A DNA stretch of 64,000 bases from contig JBEPUW010000016.1 of assembly GCA_041691315.1 (NCBI GenBank), positions 12,496 through 76,495 on the forward strand. Direction: 5' to 3'. The notes under the pieces were generated by a model. That model did not search any database. It saw only the letters and a list, made by a program, of their open reading frames with translations, and was not told the origin of the DNA. The DNA is from Poindextera sp041691315 (GTDB taxonomy: Bacteria > Pseudomonadota > Alphaproteobacteria > Caulobacterales > Caulobacteraceae). The position numbers and the translations under genes were made by a program. Numbering within the stretch: the stretch's first letter is position 1; every line of letters starts with the position of its first letter. Shown here one piece after another: positions 59,949-64,000 of this stretch.

Positions 59949-60215
59949 TCAGCCGATCTCGCCGTCGAGAGCGCCTCTGGCGCGCTCCCAGCCGGTCGAG
60001 AAGGCGCGCGCGGCGCCCAGGTTCTGGAAGGTCAGCACCTTCAACTCTCGGTCCAGGGTCGGATCGCTGTGCATGATGAGATAGGGGGCGTCGATCGCCT
60101 CGGGCAGATCGTCGGCCACGGCCGAACGGCCTTGCATGAAACGATTGAGGTAGGTTGAGAAGAGATTGGCTTCTTGAACTGATGTAATGGGTAATTTAAT
60201 CACAACGTCCGTCAT
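59949..60215 (-). CDS. Small hypothetical protein
   Basis: ATG 60215 gives 88 residues (MTDVVIKLPITSVQEANLF). It reads as a compact alpha/beta protein with alternating hydrophobic residues (YLIMHSDPTLDRELKVLTFQNLGAARAFSTGWERAR). The family is not recognised. There is no signal peptide. Its codon use is like the host. It is the last ordinary-looking gene before the gene-poor accessory region to the right. Confidence 0.6.
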   Translation of the reverse strand: MTDVVIKLPITSVQEANLFSTYLNRFMQGRSAVADDLPEAIDAPYLIMHSDPTLDRELKVLTFQNLGAARAFSTGWERARGALDGEIG

Positions 60216-60318
60216 TGCCGAACTCGCAAACACTAACCCCGGAAATAGGTTAGTGGCTTAACCGGCTCACGCAAGCCTGGTTCCGGCAAAGGCCCCAGCT
60301 TCACGGATTTGTGCAACT

Positions 60319-60395
60319 AATTGGGGACACGTACGGGTCGTCAGGCTTTGGGGTTTAGATCCGCGCAGCATGGGGACCCGTACGTGTCCCCAATT
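60319..60395. repeat. Perfect 21-base inverted repeat
   Basis: AATTGGGGACACGTACGGG-TC (60319-60339) and its exact reverse complement (60375-60395) enclose 35 bases. The core GGGGACACGTAC is like REP-type palindromes linked to small tyrosine transposases (from memory, unverified). It ends 11 bases before the tRNA fragment. Confidence 0.75.
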
Positions 60396-60405
60396 AAAGC
60401 CGGCG

Positions 60406-60457
60406 TGGTACCACCTCTCGGGATCGAACCGAGGACCTCCAGATCCACAATCTGGCG
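60406..60457 (-). other. 3' half of a tRNA-His(GTG) gene
   Basis: On the minus strand the sequence folds as an anticodon arm (stem CCAGA/TCTGG, loop TTGTGGA with anticodon GTG), a 5-base variable loop, a T arm (CTCGG/CCGAG, loop TTCGATC), a 7-base acceptor strand, discriminator A and encoded CCA. The D arm and 5' acceptor strand are missing: the sequence before it is not tRNA-like. So it is a fragment, as left by integration of an element into a tRNA gene. The usual tRNA-His discriminator is C, so it has also drifted or come from elsewhere. Confidence 0.7.
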
Positions 60458-61013
60458 TTATCCACATGTTTTCAATAAGCTACAGGTCAAAAGCTGCAAA
60501 ACTTCCAGTCGAACTGCGGTTATCATCGATGCCACGCGAAATCATCGACCGCAGCATTCGCACCTTCCCACCGACCCATCAAGCGAGGCGGCCTAGCTTA
60601 GAATTCGCCGCGATACCGCTCACGTAGGCTTTAAGGGCATAGATCGGCTGTCACGCTGCCGTCGTGCTCGGTTGAGCAGAGACCGGCCGAGCTGGCCGTA
60701 CGTGACCGTTGCCGGTCGAATCCGTCCACGTCGCTCAGGATACCAGACAACGGCCCGTTTCAGCGCATGCGTCTTCACCTGGTCGCCCCTGCATGGGGCT
60801 TCGTGCGCGACAAGGACCCAGGATGGCTGATCCGATCGCCGCCGCCGACGAGGATGCCCTCTCAATTCGACGCCATCGGACCGGTAAGGGCGAACAGTCG
60901 CCGAGACCAGTCGATAACTGCATCGCCACGAATTCCGCTAGTAATTAAGACTCGAACTGCTTCTCGAATGAGTAATCCTATTATCTCGAACCAGCTAATC
61001 GATGTTTAAAGGA

Positions 61014-63080
61014 CTACACCTCCCACGGCGCGATCCAACGACTAACTCTATCTATTTGTTGTTTATGAAGATTTCTGAGCGCACTGGCCAAAGCCTCGAC
61101 CTCAAGCGGACCGCTTCCGCCGAATCGGGCGTTCAGAACCCCCCTTTCCTTAACGCGAGTTGCTAGCTCCTGCTTGTAGCGGGCATGACCAGCGACCTCC
61201 CAGCCGGAGAACAGCCATTCCCATCTCTCTTCCGAAAGGGCGGTCAGTACGAAGAATGGCTCCCCTCCGGGCAGTTTCCTTTCCTGGCGTCCTATCCCGG
61301 CGTTGGTGGAATAGCGGCGGCAAGCAATCGGGCCTGCTGAGCGGCGAAGCTTCGCCGGCACCTCCAGCACGTCGACAATTGCGCGCGCCTCATCGGCTAC
61401 AAGCGATGGATCGACGCCGCGCCAGAGATCGCGCATCAGGTCCCAGTGGCAGATCACCGCTTCGCTTCGATTGCGCGATCGCCGCGGTTTGTGCGAAATC
61501 GCCGCACCCCAGCCCTCTTCGTGAGCCGGGTCGGTCAGCCATTTCTCGGCACGGCCGAAATGGCGAACCGGTACGTGACCAATGATGGTTGTCGAAAGCG
61601 AGCCACTTGGATCCCGCTCGTGCAACGCAATCCGATGAAACCCCTTGGCGTCCCCGTACCCCCAATGCTTCAGGCGAAGTTGGAAATGGTGGGCGAAGTC
61701 GCCGCCCGCCTTAGACAATGCGTGATCATTCCTCTCGTCGCCACCCTTCCAGCGGAGCACGATTTGGTAGTTGAAGGGGGCTCCATACTTCTGAATCGCA
61801 AGGCTCGCGGCCTCGTAGAGTTCGGCGACCTGAGCAAAGTTCAGGTGGGTCCGGCGGTCCTGAAGGTTTAGGCCGGAAGGTCGCCGCTCGCGGTTGGTCG
61901 GCCGCTCGGAATTGGTCTCGATCATTTTTTCGGCGCGGAAGGCGTTGGTCGCCGCTCGCGAACGTCGTGGACCCGCCGATTGGACAACGTCGCCGTGGAG
62001 CAGATCGTGAAACCGGATGACGAAGGTCTCCATGACTTCTGCCGTGAGCTGAGCCGGCAAGTCCGCCCAGAAGGCCATCACACCGTCCCAGATGACCTGG
62101 ATGGTGCGCCCTGAACCCGTGACCAGCTGATCGAAGCCCTGCAGGATCCGAAGGCAATCCGCATCCGAAATGATCGCGCCTCGAGCGTCAGGGACGAAGG
62201 TCGGGCCGACAAAGCGTAGCTTGATGGCCTTGATATGCGCCAGGAGCATATCCGCCTGCCTAGCCGGACTAAGATTTGCCGCACGGAAGGCTGCGAGTTC
62301 GCCGCCAAGCTCGCCCTTTGCCAAAGCCTCGAAGTAACGCCCGACCCAATGGAAACGCGCATTGAGTATGGAAGCGTAGACGCTAGTTACGGTGACGGGT
62401 CCGTTTTGGGCCACGGTTTGCAAGTCCCTAACGGACTTGCGAAAATCGCTAGTCGCCCCCGCAATCAAGGCCAGGGCCTCGTCTTCGTATGAAACCGACT
62501 CCGCCTCGCAGACCCGGCGAAGATAGCCGACGGCAATGGAGGGGTCTGCCGGCGCCAGGCGCACCTCTCGCAATCGACCGAGGACCGCTGCGGGCAGCTT
62601 ATCCTCGTCGATGAGCGTGAACACGAAGGTGGCCGGCATCGTAGGTTTGGCCAGCTCGACGAGCAGCATGTTTGAGCCGGCCTGCATACGTTCGGCTTCA
62701 TCAAACAGAAAGACGCGCCGGGCGTCCGTCAGCGAGCCAAAGGATTGGAGCTCGAGGATCGTCCGCACGTCGGCGACGGTCTGTTCGGACGGTCCGTGAA
62801 AGTAGAACTCGCCCTGCCCCAAGCCCTCGCAGTTATCGCACTCCAGGCACGGTGATCCATTCGCGCGCGGCGAGCGGCAAAGGATCGCTTGGGCGTAGAT
62901 CTGGGCGAGCGTTGTCTTGCCCGTCCCGGTCGGCCCTGAAAGGACGAGGCTCCTTGGCCGACCGGCCATCACCATCCGAGAGAGTATCTCGACGGCCTCA
63001 GCCTGGCCGATCACGTCCTCGAATTTGCGCGGTCGGTATTTCTCGGCCCATTCGAGCGGTTCTTCTGCTGCAACGCTCAT
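61014..63080 (-). CDS. DnaX-like AAA+ clamp-loader ATPase with unknown C-terminal domain
   Basis: The 688-residue protein starts like DNA polymerase III gamma/tau: EKYRPRKFEDVIGQ, Walker A GPTGTGKTT (49-57), a DnaX-type zinc site C68, C78, C81, C84, Walker B FLFDEAE (124-130), and a clamp-loader-like lid and collar to about 380. The SRC arginine-finger motif is replaced by GRLRE. Residues 400-688 match nothing I recognise: YQIVLRW (438-444), HFQLRLKHWG, FHRIALHERD, IIGHVPVRHFGRAEKWL (499-515) and RRYSTNAGIGRQERK. This order loosely recalls replication-initiator proteins of mobile elements. Base use is less GC-rich than the host genes. No partner replication gene is in view. Confidence 0.75.
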   Translation of the reverse strand: MSVAAEEPLEWAEKYRPRKFEDVIGQAEAVEILSRMVMAGRPRSLVLSGPTGTGKTTLAQIYAQAILCRSPRANGSPCLECDNCEGLGQGEFYFHGPSEQTVADVRTILELQSFGSLTDARRVFLFDEAERMQAGSNMLLVELAKPTMPATFVFTLIDEDKLPAAVLGRLREVRLAPADPSIAVGYLRRVCEAESVSYEDEALALIAGATSDFRKSVRDLQTVAQNGPVTVTSVYASILNARFHWVGRYFEALAKGELGGELAAFRAANLSPARQADMLLAHIKAIKLRFVGPTFVPDARGAIISDADCLRILQGFDQLVTGSGRTIQVIWDGVMAFWADLPAQLTAEVMETFVIRFHDLLHGDVVQSAGPRRSRAATNAFRAEKMIETNSERPTNRERRPSGLNLQDRRTHLNFAQVAELYEAASLAIQKYGAPFNYQIVLRWKGGDERNDHALSKAGGDFAHHFQLRLKHWGYGDAKGFHRIALHERDPSGSLSTTIIGHVPVRHFGRAEKWLTDPAHEEGWGAAISHKPRRSRNRSEAVICHWDLMRDLWRGVDPSLVADEARAIVDVLEVPAKLRRSAGPIACRRYSTNAGIGRQERKLPGGEPFFVLTALSEERWEWLFSGWEVAGHARYKQELATRVKERGVLNARFGGSGPLEVEALASALRNLHKQQIDRVSRWIAPWEV

Positions 63081-63185
63081 TTATTTTACAATCGGTCCTC
63101 AGGAATTCCGCCGACTGACCTATATACTCCGCGCCCCGGAAACAGCGTCCAGCCGCGAGATAGTGCGCGACCTGGAGGCGCAGCC

Positions 63186-63788
63186 ATGATGCATTGTCGG
63201 TTGTCAGTCTTGGCCGCCTTCGTCGTGTTATCCGCGGGCGACCCAGCAGCCGCTCAACCCGCCCCACACGTCGCCGTCCAAGGCGGCAACATCACCTACA
63301 CCGGAGCCGACGGCGTTACCCGCACCCTGACCACCGGCGGCCACTTCAGCGACCCTGCCCTCTCGCCCGATGGCCACACGGTCGCCTTCCTCCACGAAGA
63401 GCATCAGCAAACCGACACGGACGAGGCCGTTTCGTCGCTCTGGATCGCGGACGGCCTCACCGGCCACGCCCATTCAACCAAGCAAGCGGGAGATTATAGC
63501 GCCCCAGTATTCTCCCTCAACGGTGGGTTCGTCTACGTGACGGATGACATCCAATCCATGGACAACCCAGTCTATCAAGTGAACGTCGTGACCGGCCAAT
63601 CGCGCCACGTCACCAACTCGTCGTATGCAACTATAAGCGTGATCCAAACCGGACCATACAGTGGCGACCTCCGAGTTGAGCAATCCCGCATTGATAACCC
63701 GGGTGTTACTAAGCGCTATGCTCAGGTTTACATCATCCGGCCAGACGGGAAGATACTCAAGGCCATCCCGGGCACTAGGCAGTACTAG
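63186..63788 (+). CDS. Secreted TolB-like beta-propeller fragment protein
   Basis: ATG 63186 (or 63189) gives 200 residues with a signal peptide ending near AAAQ (residue 24). SDPALSPDGHTVAFLHEEH and YSAPVFSLNGGFVYVTDD are TolB/WD40-type propeller strands (the SPDG pattern). Only about three blades fit, so it is shorter than a full propeller. The C-terminal half (YQVNVVTGQSRHVTNSSYATI) continues the same repeat. Function unknown; such proteins often bind peptides or partners in the periplasm. It is divergent from the clamp-loader-like gene and is followed by a tandem copy. Confidence 0.75.
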   Translation: MMHCRLSVLAAFVVLSAGDPAAAQPAPHVAVQGGNITYTGADGVTRTLTTGGHFSDPALSPDGHTVAFLHEEHQQTDTDEAVSSLWIADGLTGHAHSTKQAGDYSAPVFSLNGGFVYVTDDIQSMDNPVYQVNVVTGQSRHVTNSSYATISVIQTGPYSGDLRVEQSRIDNPGVTKRYAQVYIIRPDGKILKAIPGTRQY

Positions 63789-64000
63789 GCCCGTGCGCCT
63801 CCTCCCCATTCTCTTCGTCCTCGCGGCGCTCATCGCCGCCGCGAGCCCCGTCCGCGCTCAACCCGCCCCACACGTCGCAGTCCGAGGCGGCAACATAACC
63901 TACACCGGAGCCGACGGCGTTACCCGCACCCTGACGACCGGCGGTCACTTCAGCGACCCTGCCCTCTCGCCCGATGGCCACACGGTCGCCTTCCTCCACG
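63252..64000 (+). repeat. Direct repeat of 145 or more bases within the TolB-like genes
   Basis: Bases 63252-63396 and 63856-64000 align without gaps with five differences (about 97 percent identical). The distance between copies is 604 bases, one gene length. The repeat continues beyond the window. Confidence 0.9.
63793..64000 (+). CDS. Second copy of the TolB-like secreted protein (cut by window end)
   Basis: GTG 63793, four bases after the previous stop, begins a signal peptide (LLPILFVLAALIAAASPVRA) that differs from the first copy, followed by a mature part QPAPHVAVRGGNITYTGADG that is almost identical to it. The frame is open to the window edge (69 residues visible). It is a recent tandem duplicate of the gene at 63186, with the signal region diverged or replaced. 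The C-terminal part is not visible. Confidence 0.75.
   Translation, partial: MRLLPILFVLAALIAAASPVRAQPAPHVAVRGGNITYTGADGVTRTLTTGGHFSDPALSPDGHTVAFLH

Larger units (their letters stand above)
60216..61013. other. Gene-poor stretch of about 800 bases
   Basis: No convincing protein gene is seen here. Short frames exist on both strands but lack family motifs. The stretch holds the 21-base inverted repeat (60319-60395), the tRNA-His 3' fragment (60406-60457) and an A/T-richer end (60930-61013). It separates host-like genes from the clamp-loader-like gene and may be one edge of an inserted element. Confidence 0.6.

Noticed and set aside
60406..60480. Complete tRNA-His gene
   Set aside because: The D arm and 5' acceptor strand cannot be found; only the 3' half folds.
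60620..60865. 81-codon frame on the minus strand in the gene-poor stretch
   Set aside because: Arg-rich, no recognised domain, no ribosome site; not enough support for a gene.
1..64000. CRISPR array
   Set aside because: No regularly spaced short direct repeats were seen; the only clear repeats are those listed.

Overview
The window is high-GC DNA from an alphaproteobacterium, most like the Caulobacterales (Caulobacter/Phenylobacterium type). Clues are a full CtrA-type box (TTAA-N7-TTAA) in front of a lytic transglycosylase gene, two DUF2336 proteins beside signalling genes, EcfG-type (alphaproteobacterial general stress sigma factor) promoter motifs, many GMC oxidoreductases and acyl-CoA dehydrogenases, and a TonB-dependent receptor. 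No rRNA and no complete tRNA was seen. Two genes (a histidine kinase and a TraR/DksA-type zinc finger) are broken by one extra base in a short homopolymer, which may be real or an assembly error.

Layout. 1-3.4 kb: TonB receptor (cut by the window edge), frameshifted sensor kinase and its response regulator. 3.5-19.7 kb: a periplasmic oxidation and respiration block. It holds a GMC dehydrogenase, a CtaG-like assembly protein, a PQQ lipoprotein dehydrogenase with a lanthanide-type DYD site, cytochrome c proteins, a caa3-type oxidase (II-I-III plus a small membrane protein) whose subunit I lacks the usual D-channel Glu and K-channel Lys, a SMP-30 lactonase, a PoxB-like ThDP enzyme, and a gluconate-dehydrogenase-like three-gene operon. 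19.7-27.4 kb: a stress-type group (SDR, glycogen-debranching-like glucosidase, GT4 glycosyltransferase, DUF2945, cytochrome b561-molybdopterin fusion, DUF488). Several of these transcription units have GGAAC-N16/17-CGTT-like motifs in front.

27.4-41.2 kb: FAD oxidoreductase, TetR regulator with a clear tandem palindromic operator, a giant indolepyruvate ferredoxin oxidoreductase, SDR, chloramphenicol-phosphotransferase-like kinase, 2OG-Fe(II) oxygenase, thiolase, acyl-CoA dehydrogenase, FkbM methyltransferase, ArfB and a cytochrome c. 41.2-60.2 kb: class II aldolase, DUF2336, NAD kinase, Hpt protein, Nudix, SDR/NTF2/MDR genes, GMC dehydrogenase, a lower-GC purC-HAD pair, a second DUF2336 protein divergent from a hybrid kinase whose phospho-acceptor His is Gln, the CtrA-box transglycosylase, acyl-CoA dehydrogenase and a ThiO-like oxidase.

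60.2-64 kb looks like accessory DNA: a gene-poor stretch with a perfect 21-bp inverted repeat and the 3' half of a tRNA-His gene, then a 688-residue DnaX-like clamp-loader ATPase fused to an unrecognised C-terminal region, then two tandem copies of a secreted TolB-like beta-propeller fragment gene, the second cut by the window end. The clamp-loader fusion and the oxidase with altered proton channels are the two best candidates for undescribed biology.
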